The notes below the pieces were generated by a model. It saw only the letters and a program-made list of their open reading frames with translations. It was not told the origin of the DNA and did not search any database. A stretch of 64,000 nucleotides of DNA, from NCBI GenBank assembly GCA_007449985.2, contig VIIQ02000272.1:28501-92500 (forward strand). Direction: 5' to 3'. The DNA comes from Desmodesmus armatus. Its lineage: Eukaryota > Chlorophyta > Chlorophyceae > Sphaeropleales > Scenedesmaceae. Of the stretch, positions 11,521 to 24,700 are shown one piece after another. The translations under genes were made by a program, and so were the position numbers. Every line of letters begins with the position of its first letter. The stretch's first letter is position 1.

Positions 11521-13174
11521 ATGGCAGATGACGAGTGCTGGTTCTTGCTACTGGCATTGCCGGACCCCTGCCTGCTGAGAGTGCTGCAGTGCTGTGCAGC
11601 TGATGACCAGCACAGCTTATTCAGTGCAGCCAGGGCCCACAGCAGGCTGCACCAGGCAGCTGTGCTGGCGCTACGCAGCATAAGAGCAGTTGTGCTGCAA
11701 CAGCAGAAGGTTGACAGTGTGCTGCTGTACCTGGCTAGGCATGGCAACCATGTCGACAGCATAGACCTCAGAAGCGACAGTACAGTTCCCCTCCGCCAGC
11801 TGCCGCCGAACCCCCAGCTCAGCAGCCTGCAGCTTGAGCGCATGGCCCTGGAGCTGCAGCCGGGCAGTGGCCTCCAGGGCGTGCTGGGGGCTGCTGTCGA
11901 TATAGCAGCCCTCAAAAAGCTGCGGCTGCGGTCCTGCGACCTGCGTTATGATGGGTTGGCAGCAGCAAATGAAACGCTGGCGGCCGCAAATGAGGCGGTT
12001 GCAGCAGCCCTGTCCTTGCTGCCTCCTGGGCTTGAGCACCTCAGCATCAGCACCTTGACCTGCCGCGATCTAAGTGTACAGTTTCCAACTACGGTGTTGC
12101 AGCAGCTGCAGCAGCTGACCTACCTTGAGCTTGCTGCTGTCGAGCTACAGGGCCCTGGCCAGGCCAGCACTGCACTGCAGCCCCTGCAGGCTTTGACCAG
12201 GCTGGTTGAGCTGCGGCTTGAGGGCAGTTCTGGCGGCAGATTTGCTATTGCTGCCAGCATGCTGTCAGGCACACACAACCTGACGTGCCTGTACATGCAC
12301 CGCTGCAGCATTGAGCCCGATGTCTTGGCTGGCAAGACGCAGATGCAGAACTTGGACCTGGGCAAGTGCAAAGTGCCTGGTGGTGCGGCTGGGGTAGCGC
12401 AGCTGCTGTCCCGCCTGCAACCACTGCAGCAGCTGACACATCTCAACCTGCAGCATAGCGTGGACTGCCCTCCCGCAGCAGCCTATGCAGCCCTGACAGC
12501 AAGCAGCAAGCTGCATCACCTCAGCATCTTCAACAGCACGCTGCCAGCAGGTGTGTGGCAGCACATCTTCCCTGCTGGCAGGCAGCTGCAGCACCTTACG
12601 TCCCTCGACATTTCAGGTGTCCAGCAGCCACGAGGCACATATGCTCCACCCCCTGAAGGCAGCCTCCTTATCAGCTGCTGCCCCAACCTGCAGTCTTTGA
12701 AAATGTTCCTTGTGCAGTTTGAAGGGCTGTTGCCGGCACTGCAGGGGCTCAGCACGCTGCACACACTGGGTGTGAGTTCAGGGTTCAGGTCAATTGCAGC
12801 GAGGCTGCTGCCCTTGACGCAGCTCCAGCAGCTAACAGCACTGAGGGTTATGGGCTGTCCTTCTCTTGACTTGACGTGTCTGGTGAGTTCCGCAGTGACC
12901 TGTCAGTCCAGCACCTGTCTGCTGTGTGTAACAGCTCATGTACATCAACTCAAACTGTAACGCATGCGCTGGGGCTGGTTGTGCTGCATGCGCAATGTCA
13001 TGCGACTCCTTGTGTGAGTCATACCCTGATTGCCGCTGCTGCTGCTGGTGGTGCTGGTGGTGCTGCTTGCAGGCCTCTGGCGATGAGCCTGTGTGGCGCC
13101 AACTGGCGCAGCGCTTCCTCGATGACAGGAACCCCGCAGTGGCGCAAGAGGCGGCTGCAGCTCTGGCACAGTGA
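11521..13174 (+). CDS. F-box-like/LRR protein, tandem copy 2
   Basis: Exon 1 is 11521-12882 (454 codons, the same length as copy 1) and exon 2 is 13073-13174; phase 0 at both, about 487 aa. Same layout: F-box-like LLLALPDPCLLRVLQCC, about 12 irregular LRRs, then a tail exon with GDEPVWRQLAQRFL followed by VAQEAAAALAQ. Copy 2 has an insertion relative to copy 1 around residues 140-155 (repeated ANE/ALAAANE) that may be replication slippage. Start chosen as in copy 1, at the ATG straight after TTCACAGG. Longer in-frame upstream sequence exists but has no conserved Met. Confidence 0.8.
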
Positions 13175-13898
13175 CGGTGAGTGAGCAGCAACAGGGGGTA
13201 GGGGTTGCTGGGTGGCCACCAGCAGGACAAGACTGGAGCTGGGGAGCCGCTTTCTTGGTGTCGTTGCAATGCTGTGTCAGTGCAGCTGCTCTGCAGCATC
13301 AGCCCGGCAGCAACAGCCCCAGCACAGTAGTAGCATAGTGTGGGTAGGGTGTTATGCTGACCAGCTGTTTTGATTGTGAGAGCACAGATGGGGGACGCAA
13401 CCTCAGCCTTGCCACTAGCCAGCAAGCCAAGAGCTCTTGAGGCGCCCATATGGTGCATTGCGCGTGTTGCGCCTTTGGCTGCTTCAACTGTTGTGACATC
13501 GGTGCATGAAGGTTTGTGGTAGTTGAAACACATCATGCCGCTGTGGGATTTATTGTGCTGCATGGCTGCTCTGTGCTGTGTCCTGTTGTGCTATCTGTAA
13601 TCTTAGTGTGCAGGTGATGGTGGCAGGAACACTGCAGCAGCAGCAGCAGCAGCAACACCACAGCCTCAGCAACACCACACATGCACAAGCAACAGCACCG
13701 GCAGCAGCTGCAGCAACAGCAGCAGCAGCATTGCTGCTGTTCTGTGGCCCGCCAGCTTCGAAGCCTGTTGGAATTGTTGACAGGAGTGCTAACAGGCGCG
13801 TAGGCCAGCAGGATGGCAGACACATTAGCCAGTGGCATAGACTGTGAGAGGCGCGCGGCAGCACATGGTGTTGTCTCTTTTGCTTCCCTGTGTGCACT

Positions 13899-13980
13899 GT
13901 GACGTGCATTTTTTTGGTTTTACCAGGGGGGGCGTAATCCCAATGTGACGTGCATTTTTTTTACCAGGGTGACGTGCATT
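13899..13980. repeat. T-rich micro-insertions flanked by direct repeats
   Basis: GTGACGTGCATT occurs three times (13899-13910, 13945-13956, 13969-13980). Between the copies are a 34-nt and a 12-nt insert, both starting with a T run and containing TTTACCAGG. The corresponding place in LRR unit 1 (near 10840) has a single GTGATGTGCATT and no insert. Confidence 0.75.
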
Positions 13981-14072
13981 GGCTTTGAAAATCATGGAGA
14001 CTTCAGGGTGTGGGCAATTATTCTTCAGTGTAGCTGTCTATGGCTAGGTCCTGCAGTGCAGATATTTTACGT

Positions 14073-14094
14073 ATCATCCTGTATACAGGATGAT
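14073..14094. repeat. perfect 22-bp palindrome
   Basis: ATCATCCTGTA followed by its exact reverse complement. It lies downstream of LRR gene 2; unit 1 lacks it. Function unknown. Confidence 0.7.
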
Positions 14095-14720
14095 CAAGGG
14101 GTTGGTGGGGCCCTACCCTACAGGCTGCAGGAAGGTACCGTATGGCCTGCAATGGGTTGCAACTTCTTGCAGTGCTGCTCGCCAAGTCCTGAATAAGTGC
14201 AGGAGTGGGACTTGGTCAAGCCGCAGGACGATTTGGAGCCCGAGGTGCTGCTTCTGTCACCTGAGTGCTTGTGCCACCCTGCCACCCAGCCAACCAGGCA
14301 GCTGTACATCAAGTACACAGCCAAAAACCCTCAGCATTTGTCCGGTTACGTTGCAGCCAACCTCTTGCTACTATCTATAAGTTATTGCTCGCAGTTTCTT
14401 GGAACGCACATAAAGTGTCAGTAAGCACACAACTCAAAATCTTGGATCACCGAGCCAACAGTGCAAGCTGTCGATGCAACCTGCTTCCGCAGCCGTTTCC
14501 CGGGAGATCCGTATCATCATCAAAGGCTCTCACACTCAAGGTGATGTGACACCGCCGCAGTGCCAGGCAATCTGTGTGCTGGGGGTGTGCACACAGGCAT
14601 GTGGTGCTGTTGTTGGAACAGCTCCTGGCACAGTGAACCGTCATACAGTACGTGACTTTGAGCCTGGCTCAGCCAGGAATATCATGCAGCTTCGCTTTTG
14701 TCTTGCTGCTGCTTTACAGG

Positions 14721-16366
14721 ATGGCAGCAGGTGCAGAGTGCCAGTCCTTGCTGCTGGCGCTGCCAGACCCCTGCCTGCTGGCGGTGCTGCAGTGCTGTGC
14801 AGCCACGGACCAGCACAGCCTGATCAGCGCAGCCAGAGCCCACAGCAGGCTGCATCAGGCAGCTGTGCTGGTACTGCGCAGCATAAGAGCAGTTGTGCTG
14901 CAACAGCAGAAGGTCGACAGTGTGCTGCTGTACCTGGCAAGGCATGGCAAGCATGTTGACAGCATCGACCTGAGAGGTGGCTACACAGTGTCTCTCCAGG
15001 AGCTTCCTTCAAACCTGCAGCTCAGCAGCCTGCAGCTTGAGCGGTTTGAGTTGCAGGTGCAGGCAGGCAATGGCTTCCAAGGTGTGTTGGGGGCTGCTGC
15101 TGAGGTAGCAGCCCTCAAACAGCTGCGGCTCAGCAGCTGTTTCCTGTTTGATAGCGGTGAGGGGCTGGCAGCGGCCCTTTCTCTGCTGTCTCAGACCCTG
15201 GAGCACCTCAGCATCCGCAGCTGGAGCTTCTCTGACTGGCGTGAGCAGTTTCACACCACCGTGTTACAACAGCTGCAGCAGCTCACTTACCTTGAGCTAG
15301 GGCTGGCTAGGGTAAAGCTGCAGGGCCCTGACGAGGCCAGCCATGCCCTGCAGCCTTTGCAGGCCTTGACCCAGCTGGTTGACCTGCGGTTTGAGGACAT
15401 TGTTGACACCCCCATCACTGCCAGCACACTGTCAGGCGCACACAAGCTGACACGCCTGCACATCAGCGGCAGCGGCGTTGAGCCAGGTGCCTTGGCTGGC
15501 AAGACTCTTGCCCAGCTGCAGCACCTGCGGCTGGTGGCCTGTCGGGTATCTGGTGGCGTAGCAGGGGAGCGGCAGCTGCTGTCCCACCTTCAGCCCCTGC
15601 AGCAGCTGACACGCTTGGACTGGCAGCTGACAAGCGCGGTGAGCATCTTGCAGAATGTTGTGCAAGACTTCCCTCCCGCAGCAGCTTACTCAGCCCTGAC
15701 AGCCAGCAGCAAGCTGCAGCACCTCAACGTCAGCAACAGCCGGCTGCCAGCAGGTGTGTGGCAGCACCTGTTTCCCGCTGGCAGGCAGCTTTCGCACCTG
15801 ACGTCACTCAACATCTCAGGGGTCCAGCAGCAACGGGACCTGGAAGAATGTTTTGCCCCAGCCCCTGCAGGCAGCCTCCTTGTCAGCTGCTGCCCCAACC
15901 TGGGGTTTTTGGACATGAGGCAGCTGCAGGGCAACATAGGGTTGCTGCCAGCACTGCAGGGGCTGAGCACGCTGCACACACTGGGTGTGGGTCATCAAAA
16001 GTCTACTGCAGAGCACCTGCTCCTCTTGACACAGCTAAAGCAGCTGAGAGCACTGAAGTTTGGGGGACACCACTATCTTGAATTTGCTTGTCGAGTGAGT
16101 TGCCTGGGGACCACTGGTCGCTTGCGCTCGTCTTCAGTGCAGAAGCTGTTGTCTCTTCATCTGATCACGCTTGCATGATCCTTTTGTGCTTGTTGTGCTG
16201 CATGTGCATTTCCCAGTGGATCTGTAGTTGGCACCTGAGTGCTGCTGCTGCTGCTGCTGTGCAGGTCCCTGGTGATGAGCTGTTGTGGCGCCAAGTGGCC
16301 CAATACTGCCTCAGAAACAGCCACATTCGAGTGGCAGAAAAGGCGGCCGCAGCACTGGCACAATGA
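14721..16366 (+). CDS. F-box-like/LRR protein, tandem copy 3
   Basis: Exon 1 is 14721-16094 (458 codons) and exon 2 is 16265-16366, phase 0, about 491 aa. The F-box-like N-terminus reads LLLALPDPCLLAVLQCC. LRRs follow, then the tail exon with GDELLWRQVAQYCL and VAEKAAAALAQ. This copy has the most diverged tail of the three (Glu-Pro-Val changed to Glu-Leu-Leu). Its intron again carries a CTG run near the acceptor. A donor (GTAAGG) lies two bases after the stop. Confidence 0.8.
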
Positions 16367-17915
16367 AGGTAAGGAAGGAGCAGCAGCAGGCGGGAAGTTT
16401 CCTTGATGGCCAGCAGCAGCACACCACCGGGCGAAGAAGTGCTACTCCCTGCTTGAGGGTTGCTTGAGGTGAAGGGACGACTTCACAAACAGCATAGGGC
16501 TGTTCGTGAAGGTTCAAACACACGACTTATGTGCTCAGCTCAGCAATGTTCACCACCATGTATTGAGAGAAATGCATGTCACCGTGTTGTCAAAATCATC
16601 AGCGATCTGATCAGGTGTGCTGAGGTATCCGCTGTGTGTTGCGCCCTGCTGTGTCTTGCTGTGTCCTGTAGTGTGTTGATGTCTAAGGTGGCTGCAGCAG
16701 CACTGCAGCAGAAACAGCACCGCCAGCAGCCACTGCCTCAGCACCCTCCGTACCTGCACAGGCAACAGCAGCCTCATCAGCAGCAGCAGCCGCGGCAGGT
16801 TGCTGTCGTGTGACCCGCCTTTTGCGGGGGTGTCAGCAGGGGCCTGAGCCAGCAGGGTGGCTTCCATACTGCCGGGCACCCAGTACTTGGGACTTGAGCG
16901 CATGCCCCAATAGCTTGTTGTGCGGGGCAGCAGAGGCGTAGCGGCAGGCTGCAGCCTGAGCCAGGGTGGCAGCTGGGAGGTGGCATGGTTTGGCTGGGTG
17001 GGAATCGTGCGCAACACTGGCTTAGGCCGCGGAGTACATGCGCTGTACCTCCTGATGTTGTGATGTTTTCCTTTCAGCAGCTGGCTTGTTGTGCATCGGC
17101 CACAGCAGTCTGTTCACTAGGTGCTGACATGTGTCCTTGATCACTGATCAAGTGCAATCAGAGTACTTGTGACTTGATTCGGGTGTGTTTTGTGTTACCA
17201 GAATCATGTATGCAGCTGTGCTGCAGGTGCTGGAGCCTATCCAGGGCTGTATGTGGTTTGAGTGTGTCCATGCCACTGCATGGCTGGTGCTCTGCACCAG
17301 GTTGTGTCAGCCTGGCAACTATTTGGCCGTTGGGGAATGACAGGCTGCATGAGGTTGTGACAGTACTACAACAGCAACAGCAGCAGTAGCAGAATCATTG
17401 AGGTTCTGGTGTTTCAATCAAATCTTTGGTCTCAGTTGCATGCTGCCGTTGCTGGCCTTGAGGGGTGGGGGTGAGGGTGGGGCCGGGGGGGGGGGGGGGG
17501 GGGGGGGTTCACAATTTCAGCCGCAAGTGATCGCCAAGCAGCAGGCAGCGTTTGTTGTGCCGTTGGCTAGCCACAACAGCCTCATTAGACGCACTATGGC
17601 AGTATAGCTGTGCTGCTGTCAGGCAAATGACTAATGTTAGTCATTGCGGGCTGTTTGCTTGAAATGGCTTGGATCAGTCTCCAAGCGGGTGATACGGAAG
17701 CATACAATCTTATAGTGATCAGAGCTTTCGGCACTCTTTCTAAATTGCACGCACATCGAAGCTCCGCTCAAATCTGTGCGCAGACCCTTTCGGATGCAGC
17801 TTTGTCGCCTCCAGAACTGTCTGTGTTGTCTGACATGAATACTGAAACGTATCACGGCAACAAGCCCGCCTCCAGCACAGCAGACTGAGCTTAGGTGGCA
17901 CACTCAGCTCAAGCC
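16367..17915 (+). other. spacer after the LRR array
   Basis: To about 16850 it continues LRR unit 3. After that it holds a CAG run (17370-17388), a G homopolymer (about 17487-17508) and an 84-codon open stretch (17634-17888) that I cannot assign. It may be 5' UTR of the next gene. Confidence 0.4.
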
Positions 17916-20900
17916 ATGAGCTCTGCAGATGCCAACGCTACATGGAAGGCTATCAGCACGCTAGAATGGAAAAAGGCAAGGGTGTTTCAGCTTTCTGATT
18001 TCCTGCATGCCCTCCATAACACACGTGGGCTGGGTCCAGGTGTCCACCTGCTGCTCACGCCTGCAGCTTGCTCATGCAGTGCTATGCATCAGCGGAGGCA
18101 CCCATGCTATTGAGTTTTGGTTGATGGACAGGTGCCTCATGATCAGACCACGCTGAGTGCTGCTGTCCTGCCTTGCAGAATCGAAAGAAGCCTGCAGCGG
18201 CCCCCAATGTTGGCGCCATCTTGGGCGAGGCAGCAGATGTGGTGGGCAAGCACGCCAACCCCGCCAGCAGCCCCTACCTCAATCGTCTGAGTGAGATCCA
18301 GATACAAGACGAGGCTCATATCTACCAGCAGCTGGTCAAGCCAGAGGAAGGTGCGAGGCAGGCCACCCTGGGTGTCCTGAACAATCACTGACGGGGGAGT
18401 GAGCCTTTCTAGAGAGTGTTGGAGAAGCCACAAGAGTATGCACCTGTGGCTGCTAGCTTCACCAGCTGGCTGCAGTTGTACAGGGTGGTTGTGGTATGAA
18501 TTAGGAGCGTGCTAGGGGGTGATGGATAGGCAGCAAAGGTCACACTGCTGTCAGCACGCTGGCTGAAAGGTGTGCTGGTGACCGTCCGCTCGGCTTACTG
18601 ATATTCAGCAGAGCAGTCGGGCTGCTGTATTTTTTCTTTCAGGCATGGCAGGGATGCCTTGGGTTGATACTGTAGGAGATGGCAGCAGTGGCAGAGGCAG
18701 CCAGAGGCCATTAGGGCACCCCTTCCTGTTCATCCCATCCGGTCTGCGCAACTCACCACCGATGTCCAGCACGCGACAGCTAACACAGCCTCAATGTGCC
18801 ATGCCCCATGCTGTGTCCTGCAGTCAAGCCCAAGCGTCCACCGCAGCGGCTCTTCATCGGCAAGGGCTCCAGGTCCAGCCGCGGCCTCAAGATCAGTGGC
18901 TCCAGGAAAGTGAGGTTCAACGAGGCTGGCGAAGGCTCACCCACACACAAGGCAGCACTAGTAGCAGCCGCAGTAGGAGGAGCAGCTTCCAAGGCAGCAG
19001 CAGCTGGCACAGCGTCAATCCCAGAGCCGGCATCTGGGGTGGGGAAGTCTGTGCGCATTGCTCGCACCAGCAGCGACAGCAGCAGCAGTCCTGCGGCCCC
19101 AGCCAAGGCAGGCAGACGTGCTGGGGGCGTGAGCTTCGAGGTGCCACCTGCCAATAGTACTAGCGGCAGCACACCAGCTCCCCAGCAGCGGCAGCAGCAG
19201 CCTGTTGCATGCGTGCAGGGAGATTCTATCAGGCCCCTAGCACACGCAGGCGCTGCAGCAGCAGCCAATGGCAACAGCAGCAACAACAACAGCAGCAGCA
19301 GCAGTGCCAGCCTGCAGCCTGTGCTGGGCCATGTGCCTGCCAGTGCCTCACCTCCAACAACAGCAGCAGGAGCAGGCAGCAGCAGTGGCCGCTTTTCTGC
19401 AGCAGCGCTTCCTGCAGCACAGCAGCGCAGCCCTTCACCCCCGCCTCAGCGCTCAGCAAACCCACAACAGCAACCCATCGGCAGCGGCACAGCAGGCACA
19501 GCGCCAGGGGTTCACCAGCACACCCGCAACGGCAGCACCGGCAGCGAGCAGCACTCGGCTGCCACAGGCGACAACGCCATCATGGCGCGGTTCCTGCAGC
19601 AGCAGCCATATGGGCTGGACTCGCCCGGCAGCAGCGGCCGGGGCGGCAGCAGCAGCAGCAACCGCGCGCACAGCATGGACTATACAGCTGTGATGGCGGA
19701 AAGGAAGGGGGGCAGCGGAGTTGTGACGGCAGGGGCGCGTGCTGCGCGGCGGTCTACAGACCTTGTAGGTATGTTTGGGTGCAGGATGGGTAGGGCCCAG
19801 CAAATGCATGCAGTGCAGAAACATTCAAGCACCCATAGGCAAGGCCAGTATTCCCTGCATTGACTGCCTACAGTCAGCTTTGTGCAATCCTATAGCGTTA
19901 GCGGCAACTCTCACAGGTTCCACAAGAACACTGTCACACACATCACCCCAACCCACAAGTGCACACCCCATAAGTGCACATAGTTTCTTGTGCCATGTTG
20001 AAACTGCTGTGTGTTCCTGAACACGACTTCACCCTGCTGCACTACTCGTTCCTGCTGCAGACAAGCAACTGCAGTGGCTGCGGGACAGCACAAACTCAGC
20101 CGGCAGCAGCAGCAGCAGTTGCAGTAGCGGCAGTGGCAGTGCGCCCGTGATGAACCCTCAGCAGCCAGGGCCCTCCTCTACAACCCCGCTCGCAGCCCCC
20201 TCCCATCCTGGTCAGCCTGACGTCACCCTCAACATGGGCTACAGGCCGATAGCAATCCCGCAGGAGCTGTTTGAGCGCTGGAGCAACATGGGAGGCACCA
20301 CAAAGCCAGCAGCATCAGCACCAGCACCAGCAGCGGCGGCAGCAGTAGGGGGCAGCGGCAGTGGCAGCAGCAGCGCGCTGGCCAGCAAAGCTGCCTCCCG
20401 GCGAACAACTGGCACCTTTGAAGGACCAGCGGCAGCAGGCAAGCAGGGTGCATCTGCTGGCTCTCCCTTTGCCAGCCGGCCCACGTCTGGGCATGAGGCA
20501 GCGGCAGCAGGGCTGGGGGGCGGGCCTCCACATGCAGCAGGCAGGGCAGCAGCAGGTGTTGTTGGTGGCGCTGGCAGCATGCTGCAGGATGCAGCTGGTG
20601 AGGGGCGGCTCTCAGCACCCTCACGCCGGCTGTCTGCTGGAGGGGCTCAGGAGGCGCGCGGGCCCAGCGTCCCCGCTAGGCAGCGAACGGCGGACAGCTA
20701 CAGTGAGTGCTTGAGCTGCTCTTGCACTCTAGGCACCAGCTGGTTGGGTAGTCTTACATGCACGCTGCGCGGACGCCATCTGGTAATCAGTTGCGGCCCA
20801 TGCATACATTTGCAGCAGCGGGGATCGCGTTGACGACAGCTTGAAACATTCACTAAGGTCTCAAGGTGGCAGGCTGCAGGCCATGATCATGTTCCACAGC

Positions 20901-21768
20901 ACTTTAAAAGGCTGCAGGTGATGACTGACATGGGGCCAAGCCAAGGGTTCAGGCTGTTTCAAATGTTTTCCACTATAGCTGTTCCCTCCTAGGGGGATAT
21001 GCTGTGGCTTGCTGGCTTCTGCGCCCACAACTCTGCCTGCCTTTGTCTTCTCCTGCAGCAATGCACACGCTGACTGCCTCCATCAAGCCCACAGCCAGCA
21101 GCAGCAGCAGCAGCAGCAACAAGCAGCCAGTCAGGCCTCAAGGCTCAGGCCTGGTGCACCCAGGCAGCCTCGCCAGTGCCCACTCCCTGCCCTCCTCAGG
21201 CAGGGCGTCACCCGCAGTGGAGCCCAGCAGCCCCAAGGCACACACGGCAGCAGGCGGCAGCGGCAGCAGCAGCGACGGCACTGGCAGGGTGAGCGGCAGC
21301 GGCGGCCGCCTGAGCGGCGGCAGCAGCGGCACAAGCTGGCAGCCGCAGTCTCGCAGCAGCCTTGACAAGCATGGCCTGCACAACGGGCCAGGCGGCAGTG
21401 GCAGCAGCAGTGGCTGTGCTGGAGGTGTGTGTGGGGCGAGTGGGTCAGCCAGGCGCAGCAGCAGGGCCACTGGCAGCACCAGCAGCAGCCATGGCGATGC
21501 TGATGGGGACAGTGCTGGCAGCAGCATCAGCTGGGGGTTGCAGGCAGGGCGGGGCGGGTTGCTGGGCCAGCCGACGGCCTCAGCGACAGCGGGACAGCAT
21601 GGGGGCGGCAGCAGCAGCGGAGGGCTGAAGAGCAGTGAGAGGGCTGTAGCATCGCCCCCGACCGGCAGCTTGGGTGTACGGCAGGGCAGCAGCAGCTTGG
21701 CTGGTCATGTGAAGGTGCACCTGCCGGAGATTGGGGGCCAGGGGGGGCGGGCGGCACAGCGGCATTGA
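17916..21768 (+). CDS. Ser/Gly/Ala-rich protein of unknown function, five exons
   Basis: Exons 18179-18350, 18824-19768, 20061-20702 and 21059-21768 join in consistent phase 1 with good GT-AG sites (for example G|GTATGT at 19769). The first exon, 17916-17975 (20 codons from MSSADANATW), is tentative because it needs a GC-AG intron (AAG|GCAAGG). The model gives about 842 aa. Most of it is low complexity (poly-S, poly-A, poly-Q, Gly/Ser runs). The ordered-looking segments are a Lys/Arg-rich stretch PKRPPQRLFIGKGSRSSRGL, then SRKVRFNEAGEG, and MGYRPIAIPQELFERW in exon 4. KVRF fits the short RVxF docking pattern for protein phosphatase 1, which is weak evidence alone. No known domain recognised. 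The stop at 21766-21768 is firm; the start is not. Confidence 0.6.
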
Positions 21769-24700
21769 TGCTGAATGATCTTGTAGCAGGGTTGCTGGCA
21801 CTAGGCAAGGCCAGCCTAGGCAGGCGTGCTGGCATGCATCAAGGGTGCATGCATGTGTGTGTGCATGTTCTGTTTTTGAAAAAGTGATGTTACGAATACG
21901 TGAGGCGCCCTGGTTCGGCAAGTACATCAGCAAAAAAGGCGTGTGTGCAGCATGAGGGGCAGCGGCTGTGCTTGTGTCGTGTATGGTACACACTTGTCAA
22001 GAAGGCCCTGGTGTGGGTGTGTTTGTGTAGTGAAGGTATACACTCCAATCGAAGTCCCTTTGTGACGGGGACAGTGCTCAACCGGCAGCATGCAACATTG
22101 GCTGTGTGCATCGTTAGTGACTGTTTCTTTGGCCCAGAGACACTGGTTTGGGCCATCGAAGTGAAGGACCCTCTGTCTGCCACGGCTATCAATGCATGCA
22201 CTGCTTGGTAGGCCGGCCAAACTCCGGGGTTTGCAGACCCCTGTCTGACGGTTGCAAGAAGGCAGTCGTGTCAGAAGTGCACGCAGCATGCTGTCCCACA
22301 CCAACCCCCACTCGCATGGCAACCTTTGGCTGTTGGCGTGTCAGAGGGTTGTGGTCCACCTCTATCTGGTGGCAGCTGTGCCAGCAGCCTTGTCCACCAT
22401 TGGGTCGACCCTTGGGGTGAAAGTCTCAGCACTGATGGGGGGTAAGCCTGTGGCATAGGCGTGGCAGGTGTTGGCATTGCACCAGGTCGCAGGCAGCACC
22501 CGTAGGTGAACTTTTGCTGTGCATGGTTATGCAGGGCCATTGTGCAGCATGTTTGCGTGTATGTCCATCCCTCACTCTCTGAGCTGTGCCCCGGCTGGGC
22601 ATCCTCAGGCCGTCCTGTTGTCTTTGATCACTGTCTTCATCACCCTAGCTCGTGAGTACTGCATGGCTGAGTAGCGCATATCAGTGAGGCCGTCGACATT
22701 TTGCGTGGGGATAGCTGAGCACTGCACACTGAATTTGTTGTTCCTTTGAATGACCTCATGTCCAGAGTCTTGTGCTGCTGGTGGTTTGCCAGTCTGTATC
22801 ACATGAGTGATGTGAGGCATGTACTGGCATCTGTGAGCTGACCCAGGGCTACTGTGCCAAACCCCCTTCTCGTGTGGAGCTATGGGTGTGGCTGCATATA
22901 CCAAGGCGGCAGCTGCATACACAGCACAAGACAGCATGAGACTAGACACTTACAACATATTGCGTCCGCATCAGCACAGGACAGCAGACTGCCCAACATG
23001 TGTGCATCACAACATCACGTTCGACATTATCAGGGCACAGGTTGTCAACGGGCATGTAGGTGCCAGCCAGCACTGTCATCATTGTTTGTTTATATGGTTT
23101 CCCGCAACCTAGGCCTCTTGCAGCAGTCGCTTGTTGGCGGCAGGCTGCTAGCTGGTGCCAGCTGTGCGCCAACTTCTCGTCTTGCAGTTGCCACCTGTGT
23201 GGGGCACCTTCACTGCAGGGGCATCTTGTCAAGCTGGCGCAAGAAGCTGTACAACACCGTGTAGTGCTGGCAGTGCATTGTAGTGCAGCATACTGTGCAG
23301 GGTTATCCGTGTGCTGTGGCATCACCTTGGTAGCCTTTACGTCATCGTCTCAAGTTACCAGGGTCATTGCGTTTGCAGTATGGCTGGCTGAAACTGCCAG
23401 TCTGCTCTGGAGGAGAAGAGGTCTGTAGTGGTCTGGCCCTGAACACGATATCTGCTGTCTCAACGGTTGACTTGTTGTCCATGTTTATCCTGGGATGGGT
23501 GGTTAGGCATGCTGCTGTCTGCTGTCCTGGGCATGTGACGCTGTCACAAGGGTCCATGGTGGGCGACACTGAGCTAGCGCTGCTCTGTAGCTCCAGTGCC
23601 ATCCATGTATTCTGTGTGCCGCTATCACTGTCAATGTGGAGGTTGTCATTCGTAGCTGAAATTTCAAGGCAGTGCTACAGCCTGCATGATCTGTTGATAG
23701 CATTTTATGGGATCTCCATCCCAGCGCCTAGACTGGAGCTGCCCCTTTTGGACGTTGCCAGTGTCAAGTCAGGGGCGAGCCTTGCAATGGTCCCGGTTTC
23801 CCTGCATGATAACATGGGTTTCATGAAGGGATGGCACCCTTGATAACAGTGTCTGGCGGCCCAATCGCCAGCTCAGTCGACAAGTCATCATTGCTCAGCA
23901 GATGAGGCTCAAATGCAGTCAAGGGGTGACACTTTTGCAACAACTACTGCCAGCTTCACATGCCCATGATGGGCAGCAACTCCTAGCATCCTGCCGGGTG
24001 ACAGTCGCCCTTGCGGACCTTGCTGCACATATGATATTCTATAGCTAAAGCATGTGCAGTGCAAAGCACCCTTGGACACCTTGTCCTGTGACCAGACACA
24101 GTCAGCACGGTGTGCTGCAAGCAGGCCCCTGGGGTGTTGGGCACCACACTGACTCCACCGGGGTTACCCCAACCAGACGAAACAGATTCAGCACTAGTTG
24201 GTACATGCTGTAAACAAGTAAGCATCACAAAAGTCAATCAAACCGTCCGTGCCAGCAGCAAAAAGGCAGGTGTATACCTGCAGGGATCTCTGCCACTGCA
24301 GCCACTCAGCCCCCATACTCACGGCACAAACCCCAAACCTGCATGGATCTCTGCCACTGCAGCTTGCAAAGACAGCAACCAACTCCACAGCATCAAGGCA
24401 ACGCTCATGCTGTACAGCTAAAGAGCTGGGCACCTCCACTGCAGCTTGTGACAGCGATAACAAGCAAGACTCAAGCAAGACAGAATCCAGAGGACGTAGA
24501 CCTCAAACACCTGCCCGGCCTGAACAGCTGTTGAGTGGCAAGCACGGGCTTGCTTCTTTTGCACCACACTGCCTGACATGGGCCCCAATATGAAAAGCAG
24601 CACCATCTCACCGTCAAGTCCAGCTGCTGCTGACACTGCTATGCTGCATGCTGTGTATCAACATAGCAAGTTGGTCAACCCTCCGCTAGCAAAAGCAGGA

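Larger units (their letters stand above)
13175..14720 (+). other. 3' part of LRR unit 2 and leader of unit 3
   Basis: Holds the post-stop donor, a candidate acceptor at 13606-13613 with a CAG-rich stretch, then micro-insertions (13899-13980) and a 22-bp palindrome (14073-14094). From about 14340 it repeats the leader of the LRR unit. No other gene seen. Confidence 0.5.
8090..16850 (+). repeat. threefold tandem duplication of the LRR gene unit
   Basis: Start codons at 8421, 11521 and 14721 give a period of 3100-3200 bp. Homology covers the leader, both coding exons, the intron, the post-stop donor and a downstream CAG-rich segment near 10555, 13614 and 16672. Exact duplication boundaries were not resolved. 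Confidence 0.8.

Noticed and set aside
18640..18800. Extra coding exon (GMAGMPWVDT...) in the Ser/Gly-rich gene
   Set aside because: Exon 2 joins directly to 18824 in phase; the candidate has no matching downstream donor in the needed phase.
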